Source of the DNA: Reclinomonas americana ATCC 50394
Taxonomy: Eukaryota > Jakobida > Jakobea > Jakobida
Assembly: GCA_048213135.1 (NCBI GenBank)
Contig: PS015039.1
Span: 140,697 to 172,555 of the forward strand
Reading direction: 5' to 3'
Length of the DNA stretch: 31,859 nucleotides
Shown here: piece by piece, positions 1 through 15,400 of the stretch
Layout of the letters: each line of letters starts with the position of its first letter
How positions within the stretch are numbered: position 1 is the first letter of the stretch
Notes under the pieces: model-generated
Database searches by the model: none
What the model was told of the DNA's origin: nothing
Seen by the model: the letters and a program-made list of their open reading frames with translations, nothing else
Position numbers and translations under genes: made by a program

Positions 1-3000
1 TCGACGCTGGAGTCGATTGTACAAACAGTGCCGCGTCGCGCCAAGACATTGCGCGCGGTGGCCGGCACACTGGGTGCCACGACCGGTCGTCTGCAGGGCG
101 CGCTCATCGCCATGTACCGCGCCTTCAATCGCCTCTTCACGTTTGTGTTTTCGGAGAGTGACACTGGTGGCCGGAACGAGGAAGTTGCGTGTCGATGACA
201 CACCGCTCTCTCGCCAGTGTTGGCTCATATTGTTCTGTTTTTCCTCGCAGGTGGTTGCTGCCTTTGGGTATTTGCGCGAGTACGCAACCAAGCTACTCTC
301 CGGCAACAACGCCGACGACTCATTCCTTGCGTCGCTTGTCGTCGAGCTGCGACGACTGCTGGATCTCAGTGACCCTGTGCTGCGAAAGGGCGCCGCAGAG
401 TCGTGGAAGATCGTGATTGAGATGAAGCGACAGGAGCTGCGGGAGCTGCTGGTGTACAAGACCGCCGGTGGCGAGCAGCGCTCACTAATTGACGACGGCC
501 TGGACTTTTTGGCCTCGGATCCTCTCATCTTCTGGGAGTGGTACCGGGAGCACACGGCGCAGGTGGATGCCGTTTTCAAGGACACGGTGATGCCGTTCTG
601 GACGCAGCGACAGGAACACGAGCGGTCGTTGATGTTGAACAGCACCAAGCGCATGGAGGATCAGCAACGACAGAAGCGCAAGCGACACACGTTGCACGAC
701 ACGACGTGGGCCACGCGTTTGGCCGAGTTTGTGCGCGCCAAGGACTCGCTGCTGCAGACCTCGCTGCTGGACGAAATGGAGCGGCAGCGTCGTCAGCGTC
801 GTATGGCATACGATCGCTACCGCTTTGCGTGGGAGCAGTGGAAGACTTTGCGCCAGGAGATCAGGCGACCTCGCGCTGCCTGGGAGGTCTGTGGTGTCTG
901 TCGTGTGTGTAATGTGATGGTGGTAATTTGTTTATTTTTGCTGACACTGCATATTTGCTGCAATCGCAGTACAAGTCGAACAAGGCTCGTCGGTGGCGGT
1001 TGGACTACACCGAAGGACCCGATCGCATGCGTCTCAAGCTGGAACCGTATCCCGACGAAGACGAAGAGGAGGGAGCGAGTGCGGCGGAAATTGCGGCCGC
1101 TGCGGCTCGTGCCGGCATGAAGGCGGAGAAGTCGTCGAGTGCGACCAGCCTGCGCCGTGGCAGCCGCCCTGTGTCTCCGTTTGCTGGCAGCGACAACTCT
1201 GGTAGCTCACCCAACGGGTCACCACCACGCACTGCCGGTGTCGAAGGTCCGTCGGACGGCACGTCGCCGTTGTCGGTGGCGGTGCCAGCTGCTGGCAGCA
1301 GTGACTCGTTGCATCTGACGGTGATGCCGTCCGCCACGGGTCCCTTGACGCCGGAAGCTGGATCACCAGCGGTCAGCACACCGACCGATTTTGCCAGCGA
1401 GCAGGGGTCGCCCTTGTCGCGCGCCAGCTCTCTGCCGGCTGGCCCTCTGCCGTTGTCGTTGGGCGGCGAACACGAGTCGTCCACCGGCTCGCCCGATTTC
1501 CTGCTGACGTCAGCCCAGCGCGCCAAGTTGGTGGCGCTTTACGAGGGTCGCTCGGCGCAAGCGGGCGCCGAAGGGGTTGACGAAGATCCCGCAGACGACG
1601 CGGTGTTGGTATTCGACGCCGATTCGGGTGGGTCGGACGACAGCGACCGCGAGGGTGCGTCGCCGTCGGTCGAGGCCCTCCGAAACGAGCTCGGCGGTCC
1701 AAGTGCTATGCGTTCTCCGTCGCCGCTGGTGGTGCGTCATTGTCTCTCCATTGCTTTTCCCCCGTTCAAGTGTGTTTTTGTTGGTGCTCACATTGTATTT
1801 GTGTATGCGTGTGTTGCGCGGTTGCAGTCGCAGTCGGAGAAGCAGGCGCGACGCAAGTCCAAGCGGTTCACGCGGTTGGAGGGCATCAATCGACCCGAAC
1901 CGCTGACACTGCCGCCAGCATCCACCGCCGCTCTGGTGGGCCCGGCAGCGCGCGGCTCGCGCACGCCAGATGCCACCAGCTCGAGTTCCAACGCGGCATC
2001 TGTGCGACGCAGTCTGAAGCCCAAGGGCCGTCGTCAGCTGTCGATTGATCTCTCCAAGACACTGCAGTCGGGTGATATGTCGTCGCCCGAGGAGGGTGGT
2101 CATGGCCTACTGGATGTGGACGGTGCGGCCGACCATTTCTTGGAGGAAAGCTTCGAGTCGACCGACCTGGCCGGCGTGATTGGTGCGGCGGCTGCGGCCG
2201 CCTCTCTCGGTGAGCACCCTGGTGACGCAGGATCGTCGAGCGGCTCGCCGCTGCAAGGTGCGCCGCTCGAGCAATACCACCACCAGCGGCCGTTGCTGCC
2301 GCCGCTGCCGTCGGGGAACATCCCGCTTGCGGACGGCACTTCGCTGGCGTTCATGGCCGACGATGCACCGCCGTCTGCAACGGGCGATCGTTCGACCGCG
2401 ATTGGCACGGCCGAGGACTTCCACGCCGCTGGCGATTTCGGTGATGAGCCGGGTGCGTCGGCGGCGGGAGAGGGCTCGGTGTCGTCGGCCTCGCCGTCCA
2501 TGCTGTCGCCTCCAGAGGCCGTCATCGAGGAAGTGGCGAGCAGCAGCGAGGCAGAGAACGAGGAGGGTGGCGAAGCTGATGAAGACGACGACGATGACGA
2601 CGAGCATGGGCACAAGCAGTTGGCGCGCTTGATTGATCGCTTGGACCGAGTGGACCCCAACACCATCTTCAACTGTGCACGCGTGCAGGGTCAGGAGGTG
2701 GTCGAGGGCGTGCTCATGGTGTGCGAGCACCACTTGTACGTGATTGACAACTATTTTGTCAACCCCAACGGCGATGTCGTGGAGGTGAGTGCGGCAGTCC
2801 TTCCTCATTTTTTTTTTTTGAAGAGCTGTTGTTTCTAACTTGCTGTCACCCCGTGCAGCTGAACGACGAACCGGAGACGGCGCCCAAGTCGTGGGAGGAG
2901 CAGATCAACGAAAGCACCAGCAGCACGGCTCACGAGAGCATTGCGGTGCGAACTCGCCAGGTGGAGCGCGAGGTCACACGCAATCGATCGGGACGCACTG

Positions 3001-6000
3001 TGTCGCACCGCGTGCGTCGATGGTCTGCCGACGAGATTCGCGAGCTGCACAAGCGGCGCTACCTGCTTCGTCCCGTCGGTCTGGAGCTGTTTTGCACCGA
3101 CGGTCGGACGTACCTGCTGCTGTTCCATTTGTCGGAGCGCGACGAAGTGCACGACCTCATCTTGTCGCGTCCACTGCCGAACCTCAACTACGGCAACTTC
3201 CTGATGGCCGACGGTGGCGCCGCACAGACCACCAACCGTGCGCGCAGCTTTGCTCGGCATTTGAAGATGTGGCTGCGTACGACGACGCAGCGGTGGCAGC
3301 GCGGCGAAATCTCCAACTTCCAGTACCTCATGTTCCTCAACACGCTGGCCGGCCGCACCTACAACGACCTCACGCAGTACCCGGTGTTCCCGTGGGTGCT
3401 GTCGGACTACCACAGCGAGGAGCTCAATCTCAACGACCCGAGCGTGTATCGCGACCTGACCAAGCCGATGGGTGCCATTGGCGCCGATCGTGCCGAGGCC
3501 TTCAAGATGCGCTACGCCGAGTGGGACGAGCCGGGTGTGCCCAAGTGGCACTACGGCAGCCACTACTCGACGGCCGGTGTGGTGATGCACTATTTGGTGC
3601 GCCTGGAGCCGTTTGCGACCCTCGCGCAGCAGCTGCAGAGTGGCCGCTTCGACCAGCCGGACCGCATCTTCCACTCGCTCGCCGACTCGTGGCTGTCGGC
3701 GTCGGAGCTGAGCATGACGGACGTGAAGGAGCTGATCCCCGAGTTCTTCTACCTGCCTGACTTCCTGGACAACATGAACGGCTTCGACATGGGCGAGCGC
3801 TCATCCGGTGTCTTTGTCGACTCGGTGCTGCTGCCGCCGTGGGCACACAACTCGCCGCGCGAGTTCATTATCAAGCACCGGCAGGCGCTGGAGAGCGAGT
3901 ACGTCAGCAAGAACTTGCACCACTGGATCGATCTCATCTTTGGCTACAAGCAGGTATGAGAGGATCTTGGTCGTTGGCCTCCATCTCCTCCGTTGTGCTC
4001 ATTCTTTCCTCTCTTTCCCGCAGCGCGGTCCCGCGGCCGAGGCAGCGCAGAATGTGTTCTACTTTTTGACGTACGAGGGCGCTGTGGACATTGACCAGAT
4101 CACCGACCCGAAGGATCGTGCGGCCGTGATTGCGCAGATCAACAACTTTGGTCAGACGCCACAGCAACTCTTCACCAAGCCGCACCCACAGCGCACAGTC
4201 AGCAGCTCGGCCGATCCGTTCTACGTGTACACTCACCCCGAGCATCTGACGCCCAAGGAGGTGCGCAAGGCCGGCGAATCGGTGTACGAAGTGCGCATCA
4301 ACTCGCTGGAGAAGGTGTTCTTTGCCGGTCCCAACGCCGTGATGATTCCACCCAAGTACAACAAGCTGGTGGCATTTGGCTTCCCGGACAACAGTTTGCG
4401 CCTCATTCGTGTGGCGAACGGGCGCACGCTGGAGGTCTACGAGGCGGCGCATGAGGGACAGGTGCGCATGAAACCACTGTCTCTCTCTCTCACACACACT
4501 ACAGCCTCGTGCTAATTGTTGTTTCGCCGACGCAGGTGTTGTGTGCGGCCATTTCCAGCGACGGCAAGATCCTGGCCACGGGCGGAGTGGACGGTATCGT
4601 GAGTGTGTGGCGTGTGGACAGACACGACGAGGTCGGTCGCAAGATTGTCCACTTGGCGCGCTTCTACGGGCACTCTGGCCCGGTGACCNNNNNNNNNNNN
4701 NNNNNNNNNNNNNNNNNNNNNNNNNNNNNNNNNNNNNNNNNNNNNNNNNNNNNNNNNNNNNNNNNNNNNNNNNNNNNNNNNNNNNNNNNNNNNNNNNNNN
4801 NNNNNNNNNNNNNNNNNNNNNNNNNNNNNNNNNNNNNNNNNNNNNNNNNNNNNNNNNNNNNNNNNNNNNNNNNNNNNNNNNNNNNNNNNNNNNNNNNNNN
4901 NNNNNNNNNNNNNNNNNNNNNNNNNNNNNNNNNNNNNNNNNNNNNNNNNNNNNNNNNNNNNNNNNNNNNNNNNNNNNNNNNNNNNNNNNNNNNNNNNNNN
5001 NNNNNNNNNNNNNNNNNNNNNNNNNNNNNNNNNNNNNNNNNNNNNNNNNNNNNNNNNNNNNNNNNNNNNNNNNNNNNNNNNNNNNNNNNNNNNNNNNNNN
5101 NNNNNNNNNNNNNNNNNNNNNNNNNNNNNNNNNNNNNNNNNNNNNNNNNNNNNNNNNNNNNNNNNNNNNNNNNNNNNNNNNNNNNNNNNNNNNNNNNNNN
5201 NNNNNNNNNNNNNNNNNNNNNNNNNNNNNNNNNNNNNNNNNNNNNNNNNNNNNNNNNNNNNNNNNNNNNNNNNNNNNNNNNNNNNNNNNNNNNNNNNNNN
5301 NNNNNNNNNNNNNNNNNNNNNNNNNNNNNNNNNNNNNNNNNNNNNNNNNNNNNNNNNNNNNNNNNNNNNNNNNNNNNNNNNNNNNNNNNNNNNNNNNNNN
5401 NNNNNNNNNNNNNNNNNNNNNNNNNNAGTGTGTTTGTGTCGTCACCGTGGTCGATGGTGCTGTCGGGCTCGGAGGACGGCACGGCCATTGTGTGGGACTT
5501 GAATCGACGGCGATTTGTGCGCCAACTCGGTCAGCTGCGTGTGGATGATGGCTTGCCTCGGCGCAGTCGCCTGCTGCACCAGCAGCAACTCGGTACTGCG
5601 GGAGGCGGAGGAGCGTCGGCCCAGCGAGCTGGCTCACCTGAGCCGGCCTCCAACGGCACGCCAGCCGAGCCACCGCGCCATCGCACCGGTCACGGCGGCA
5701 GTGCAGCGCCGCTGCATCCGCATCCGCAGGCCGTGTCGTGTGTGTACGTGAACGAGGACTCTGGTGATTTGATCACGTGCAGCAGTGGCACGCTGAACGT
5801 GTGGAGCGCCAATGGAGAACTGTTGCACTGCAAGCTCACGTCCCTGCAATGGCGCGAACGCATCACGGCGGTGACTGTGTCTCGCGGTCCGCCGTGGGAT
5901 GAGCGCAACATGATTGTGACGGGTCACCAGGACGGCGTGCTGCGTGTGTGGTCGGTTCTGCTGCCGTCGGACTCGGCCAAGTTTGAGCGTTCGCGTTCGC

Positions 6001-7091
6001 CCACCATTCTCGACATTGTCGGCAAGGAGCAGCGGTCGCGCTCCCGGTCGGGATCGGTGTCGGGTGCACCGCCACCCCTGGCTCGCGTCAGTGGCAGTGC
6101 GAGTGCGGGGGCGGTAGACATTTTTGGCGACCCGCCGATGCTGGCACCGGAGACGGGCGAGTTGCCGAGACCAGCCATGACCGGAGCCGGCGGCGACTCA
6201 ACTGCCGATCTCACGCTCGACGTGCCAGTCTCCTCCGACGGCGTGCCCATGACGGCGGAGGCGCTGGCCGAACAAGCGATTGTCAGCACCAACTCGGTTC
6301 GCTGCCTGCCCGACGTGGGCACCAACAACGGCGCGTTGCTGCGCGAGACACCTCGCGAGCTCGTTCTGCGGTGCATGAAGCACGGCCATCAGGCGGCCGT
6401 CACCGCACTGTGCTCGTCCAAATCGAACCGCAAGATGGCCAGTGGCGACGCTGCGGGTGTCGTGCTGCAATGGGAGCTGCCGCAAGAGGGGCAGACGGAC
6501 TTTTGGATCGAGGACCAGCTGGTGGAGGAGTGTGCTCGATGCAAGAGCAAGTTCTCCGCCATCAACCGGAAGCATCACTGCCGCAATTGCGGTCGTGTGG
6601 TGTGCGGCTCGTGCTCGGATCGGAAGCAGAGGTGAGTGTGTGTCTGTGTGGGAGAGGGAGANNNNNNNNNNNNNNNNNNNNNNNNNNNNNNNNNNNNNNN
6701 NNNNNNNNNNNNNNNNNNNNNNNNNNNNNNNNNNNNNNNNNNNNNNNNNNNNNNNNNNNNNNNNNNNNNNNNNNNNNNNNNNNNNNNNNNNNNNNNNNNN
6801 NNNNNNNNNNNNNNNNNNNNNNNNNNNNNNNNNNNNNNNNNNNNNNNNNNNNNNNNNNNNNNNNNNNNNNNNNNNNNNNNNNNNNNNNNNNNNNNNNNNN
6901 NNNNNNNNNNNNNNNNNNNNNNNNNNNNNNNNNNNNNNNNNNNNNNNNNNNNNNNNNNNNNNNNNNNNNNNNNNNNNNNNNNNNGGTGATGTTTGTGGAG
7001 CTGACGTCCTGGCTGCAGGATTCCCGATCTCGGCTTCTTCGACGCCGTGCGTGTGTGTGAAGACTGCTTCGAGTTGCTCGGCAGCATGTGA
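1..7091 (+). CDS. WDFY3/ALFY-like PH-BEACH-WD40-FYVE protein, 3' part of gene
   Basis: Visible exons: 1-183, 251-886, 970-1731, 1828-2784, 2859-3953, 4024-4461, 4536 into the gap at 4689, after the gap 5427-6631, then 7019-7091. All joins keep phase. The N-terminus lies outside the window. Domains in order: a helical region; a long Ser/Gly/Ala-rich and acidic low-complexity insert (about 1040-2620); a PH-BEACH domain (about 2670-3180); a BEACH domain (about 3285-4200) with hallmark stretches GEISNFQYLM and AGRTYNDLTQYPVFPWVL; WD40 repeats (about 4326-6480) interrupted by Ser-rich linkers; and a FYVE zinc finger with WxxD, RKHHCRNCG and a last cysteine pair VCEDC in the final exon. The family acts as a large membrane-traffic or selective-autophagy scaffold, with FYVE binding PI3P. 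The domain order matches WDFY3/ALFY. The final exon completes the FYVE finger through a split Arg codon, which supports the splice across the second gap. Confidence 0.93.
4689..5426. other. Assembly gap (738 N) inside the WD40 region
   Basis: A run of N lies between the first WD40 blades and the later blades of the BEACH gene. The reading frame happens to stay the same on both sides, but the true length and any introns are unknown. Several WD40 blades are presumably hidden here. Confidence 0.99.
6662..6984. other. Assembly gap (323 N) in the last intron of the BEACH-FYVE gene
   Basis: The gap follows the donor at 6632 and a GA-rich start of the intron. The acceptor at 7017-7018 lies after the gap. 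Because the FYVE finger is complete across the join, the gap is probably all intron, perhaps a collapsed microsatellite. Confidence 0.9.
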
Positions 7092-7154
7092 AAAGAAGCA
7101 ACAACAACTACTACTATAATCAAATGAGAGGGTAATTAGCGATGGTGTGTGTGG

Positions 7155-7160
7155 AATAAA
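7155..7160 (+). promoter_or_regulatory. Polyadenylation signal AATAAA of the BEACH-FYVE gene
   Basis: A perfect AATAAA lies 63 nt after the TGA at 7089-7091. It is followed closely by the next gene, so the 3' end of one gene and the 5' end of the next are only about 120 nt apart. Confidence 0.55.
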
Positions 7161-7280
7161 GGCGAAACTGTTATGGTGAAGTCGACGTTGATATTGGTGT
7201 CACTCGTCCTCTCTTGCACTTTCCTCTCAGTGTGCCCGCGCGTGCATTGTGGTGTCTTTCCTTCTCGCAACAACGGCAAC

Positions 7281-9058
<1,778 letters not shown>

Positions 9059-9115
9059 TCATGTTAATGGAGGGCGGTGGTCAGTGGAATGCTGTGTGTC
9101 GGGGTCCTCTGCCTT

Positions 9116-9121
9116 TTTATT
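9116..9121 (-). promoter_or_regulatory. Polyadenylation signal of the phosphoglucomutase gene
   Basis: TTTATT on the plus strand reads AATAAA on the minus strand, about 97 nt beyond the minus-strand stop at 9218-9220. It lies within the presumed 3' UTR of the convergent exonuclease gene (stop 9058), so the transcripts may overlap. No AATAAA was seen for the exonuclease. Confidence 0.5.
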
Positions 9122-9217
9122 CACTGCCAACGAAGGGGAGCGAGCAGGCACACGAGGATGACCGACAAGAGCAGAACAACACACACGGGAGACAGGCTGA
9201 TCGAAGGATTGCCTCGC

Positions 9218-11681
<2,464 letters not shown>

Positions 11682-11695
11682 GTGATCTCCTTTTT

Positions 11696-11735
<40 letters not shown>

Positions 11736-12012
11736 GAGGGAGGCTGTCCAGTGGGATCGCAGCACTCTTGCGCGCACCAGTCAACAATGAGAACTGATAT
11801 TGTGTTGAGCGGCAGGACACGACTGAGACAACTCAATCCATATTTCGTTGTTCATTGCATAAAAGCTTTCAAGGAGAAGAGGGTCCGTGAGGAGGATGCG
11901 GCGGTTGATGCCGGGCAACAGAACCACTCGCTATCGCACTGCGAATGCTGTCACGAAGTTGTCTGCGCGCGAGGCCATGTAGATCAGCACCCGTGCAACA
12001 CAAAGACGACAC
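11682..12012. other. Intergenic spacer between the phosphoglucomutase and giant NACHT genes
   Basis: This 331-nt spacer holds the promoter and 5' UTR of the minus-strand phosphoglucomutase gene and the 3' UTR of the giant gene. Apart from a GA microsatellite I see no gene in it. No clear AATAAA was found for the giant gene. Confidence 0.7.
11701..11730. repeat. (AG)15 microsatellite upstream of phosphoglucomutase
   Basis: A pure AG run lies about 20 nt upstream of the phosphoglucomutase start codon, so it reads as a CT tract in the presumed 5' UTR or core promoter. Confidence 0.95.
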
Positions 12013-12454
12013 TCATGGTGTAGGAGGTCGTAACGATACAGCGTCGCGTTGGCGGTCTTCCAGGGAGTCCCATTGCAGAATGCGATCGAATTGTAGCAGT
12101 GCTTCGTTGACATCGCCTTGGCCGTGATGCGCGCGGCCGACAATGATGGCGGCCTCCACGTGACGCGGCAGTCGCTCGAGAATAAGCTCGGCTTCGGACT
12201 TGGCCGCCGCGAAGCGCTGGCGACGAAGCTGACACTCAGCGGTACGCAGACGAAGCGAAACTGTACGGCTGACCACCGTCTCCGTCGACGGTTGTTTGTC
12301 TGCAGCAGCAACTACTTCAGGCTGTCGCGTGCATGCACACTGCAACAATTGGTCCTTCTTACACACCAAGTTTCTGCAACGCGTGCTGGAAGCAGCGGAG
12401 TGCCTGAGCATAGTCGCCAGCATCAATGGCGGCGTGACCTTGTCGTTCCCACTC
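12013..12454 (-). other. C-terminal TPR domain
   Basis: Exon 12367-12454 begins EWERQGHAAIDAGDYAQALR, a TPR helix pair. Exon 12013-12299 continues with LRTAECQLRRQRFAAAKSEA and GRAHHGQGDVNEALLQFDRI, giving about three TPRs in the co-chaperone style. The stop is TGA at 12015-12013. Confidence 0.8.
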
Positions 12455-15400
12455 CTGCGGATCGCGAACACAGGTCCATCAGAAACAACAGACACCACAG
12501 CAGCTCAGCGGCAGCAACTGACACTTGCCTCGATGTCTTCCGAAACAGGCAGCCCTTCTCCCATGCCACTCAGCATCGCGCCACCTTGTGCGACTTCTGT
12601 AAGCTCGCCAGCAAGCAGAGCAAAGTTGCCGTGTCGGGCAAAGTCAACGGCATTCTTCGCGTATTCGCAGAGTTGCGGATGTGGTGGTACGTGAGTGCAT
12701 TGCACTGACACACACACATAGAGAAACACAGGAGCGATGCACAAACCATGTGCAGCACCGAGTCGCACCGAAGCACCAGTTCAGGTTGCAGCCGTGCCAA
12801 ATAAAGCGCCGCTTCTCGATTGCCCTTTCTGTGGCCGACATCAGCGACGACTGTTTCAAGCAAGCCACGGTAGCAAAGTGACGCAACAAGGCAGCAATCG
12901 TCACAGGCAGCACGTGATTGTCAGCCTCCATGGCCACGGTGGCCGGATTGCACTCTGCGAGCAGTCGAACGCACTCCACAGATCCTTGCTGAGCTGCCAG
13001 GTGGATCGGCAGCCACGTGCGCGGATCCATCGCCAGTGCATAGTGGGGGGCGAATTCGAGAAGCGCGGCTAGCACCTCATAGTTGCCCTTGTTGGCGGCC
13101 AGATGTGCGGGACAGCGCTCGGCCTGAACGTGCACAGTGTCGGGACACAGCTCGCACACCAGCCGTACCAGAGCCGCCGTATCTTGCCGCAGTGCCAACA
13201 CGTGCAGAATTGTGAGAGACTCTTGAAACATGTGCACGCCCAGTGCAGGGTTCATGGTCAGCAGCGTGCGAATGGCCTCCATGTGGTTGCGAGCAGCGGC
13301 TACCAGCAGACAACAATGGCCGTCGCCGTCCTCCACCAGCGCCATTTCGATGCCACCGAACGCCAACAACAACTGCAATATCTCGGATCGCTGCTCCGTC
13401 CAGTGCTCGGCCAACACGCACAAATGAATGCAATATGTGCCAGCGTTATCGGGCAGCTGAATGGTGTTGAGGTCGGCGTCCAGCAAGATTGAGACGCACT
13501 CGGCGTGTCCACTCTGGCACGCCTGGTGGGTGGATCGATAGAAGACACTCAGGTGCGTCGCCGAATAATGTTGAGAATGCAACACACACATACCTGATGA
13601 ATCGGCAGACGACCGTCTCGCGAGGCAACACGAGCGCCAGATGGGGCACAGGCGAGCAGCATGCGCAGGACCGCTGCGTGGCCCTGCTGCGCAGCGAGGA
13701 AAATGGGAGTTCCGCCACGTGCCTCCTGCGCTAGAGCGCCTTCGGGCCATTCGGCAAGCAGACGTTCCACGGTGTCGTCATGGCCATTCTGCGCAGCAAA
13801 ATGCAGCGCTGTCCACTGGTCCTCTTCGACGCCGCGAACACGCTCCGGAGAAGCGCCTTCCAGCAATATCTCCAACATGCTCACGTGGCCAATGTTGGCG
13901 ACAGTGATCAGTGGCGTGCGCAAGCCCGCAAACCGGCAGTCTGCCAAGTCCGGGTGCTCCTGTAGCATCTGCTGGAATTTGTCGATCTTGCCGGCCACGA
14001 TTGCGCGCTCGAACGCGGCCACTGTATCGATCGAAATCAGCAAGATCGTGCGACTGTGAGTGACATGCGTCGTGGTGGACGCACCCACTGGCACGGGCAG
14101 CGTCATATTGGCAGACAATGCCGACTGCGAAGACGACGGCAACGACAGCAACGGCGACGGAGAGGGTGCAACATTGACCGAAGCGGAAGCTGACGCCGTG
14201 CCGGCAAGCTGCGCCGAATTCGGGAGCTCGCCGGCAAGCTGTGCGTGCCCCCTGTGACGTGCCACTTCCACTGGCGTGCGTCCGTCCGCATCCCTGACGT
14301 CCAGTGTCTCAGGCACGATGATAGCAAGCAGCAGTGCTGCTTTTCGATGTCCATTTTCACATGCCAAGTGCAGTAGCGTCGATCCTGCGCCACCACCACA
14401 TAATGTCAGCGATAAGAATGCACGTGCAAACAAGAATGCATGCATACCAGAATTTGTGCGGTGTCTCGCGGTTGCCGGTCGGCAGCGAATGAGTACAATG
14501 AGTGCCACTTCGTGACCAGCACTGCCGGAAAGAATGCGTGAGTACAGTTGAGCGCAGCACATCTTTCACAACCGACACCAGAAAACCTTGCTGCAAAGTG
14601 CACCGCCAGCCAACCGCGGTGATCAGCAATCTCACAAAGCTGTGCCGCCTGCTGCACCATGTCTTGAATCACAGAGGTATCGCCAACCTGCGCAGCTTCA
14701 TGCAGTGGACATTCGTCGTCGATCTCTACGACACGCGAGCCGTCGTTCGCCGCCGGTTGTGGCGCAGTCGCCACCGCGCTCGCCAGAGCCGACACTATGG
14801 CGGCGACGGATCCACCTTTGCCCTGCTGGTTCTCACTTTGTGGCAGTCGACCACCTCCACCGCTGCCCACTGCATCGGCATCCGAAACGAGTGAGTGACT
14901 TCACACTGCAACTGCACCGAAGTGACATGACACACAAGGTTCACGCACCGGCTTCACGAATCGCAGCATCGAGTTGTTGCTGCGAGCCACCGGCTTTTGG
15001 CCGGACAGCAGACGCATTGTTTTGTGGCATCAGGCTGCGCAAAATGGTGGCCAGTGGCTCGGGTGACATATTGAGCGGAACGCGGCCCTGCCGATCGGCC
15101 AGCGTGATGACTTCGGGTGCGCGCAGTGCCAGCTCGGTGGCAACCGCCACAAAGCCGCGTTGTGCTGCAATGTGGAGCGCACAGTAGCCATCGTCTGCCC
15201 GTGCTCGCACACAGTCAGGGTACGCAGCGCGCAGGAGGTCCACACAAGCCAGCGAATCGCTGCATGACACAAAGTGAGCCATCAACAGAAACAACACACA
15301 AGATCAGCGGTGACTCACCACTGGGCGGCAAAGTGGATAGGAAGCCACATGTTGGCCTCTGGCACTCGCGCAGCCTCCGGGCACCGACTCAAAATGGCCT

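Noticed and set aside
3934-5673. Long minus-strand open frame of 579 codons across the N gap
   Set aside because: Most of it is N, and it is the antisense of the well-supported BEACH and WD40 exons.
7173-7280. Upstream in-frame ATG for the exonuclease giving a hydrophobic leader
   Set aside because: Family members are nucleolar without a signal peptide, and a CT-rich tract ending TCTCAG suggests an intron or 5' UTR.
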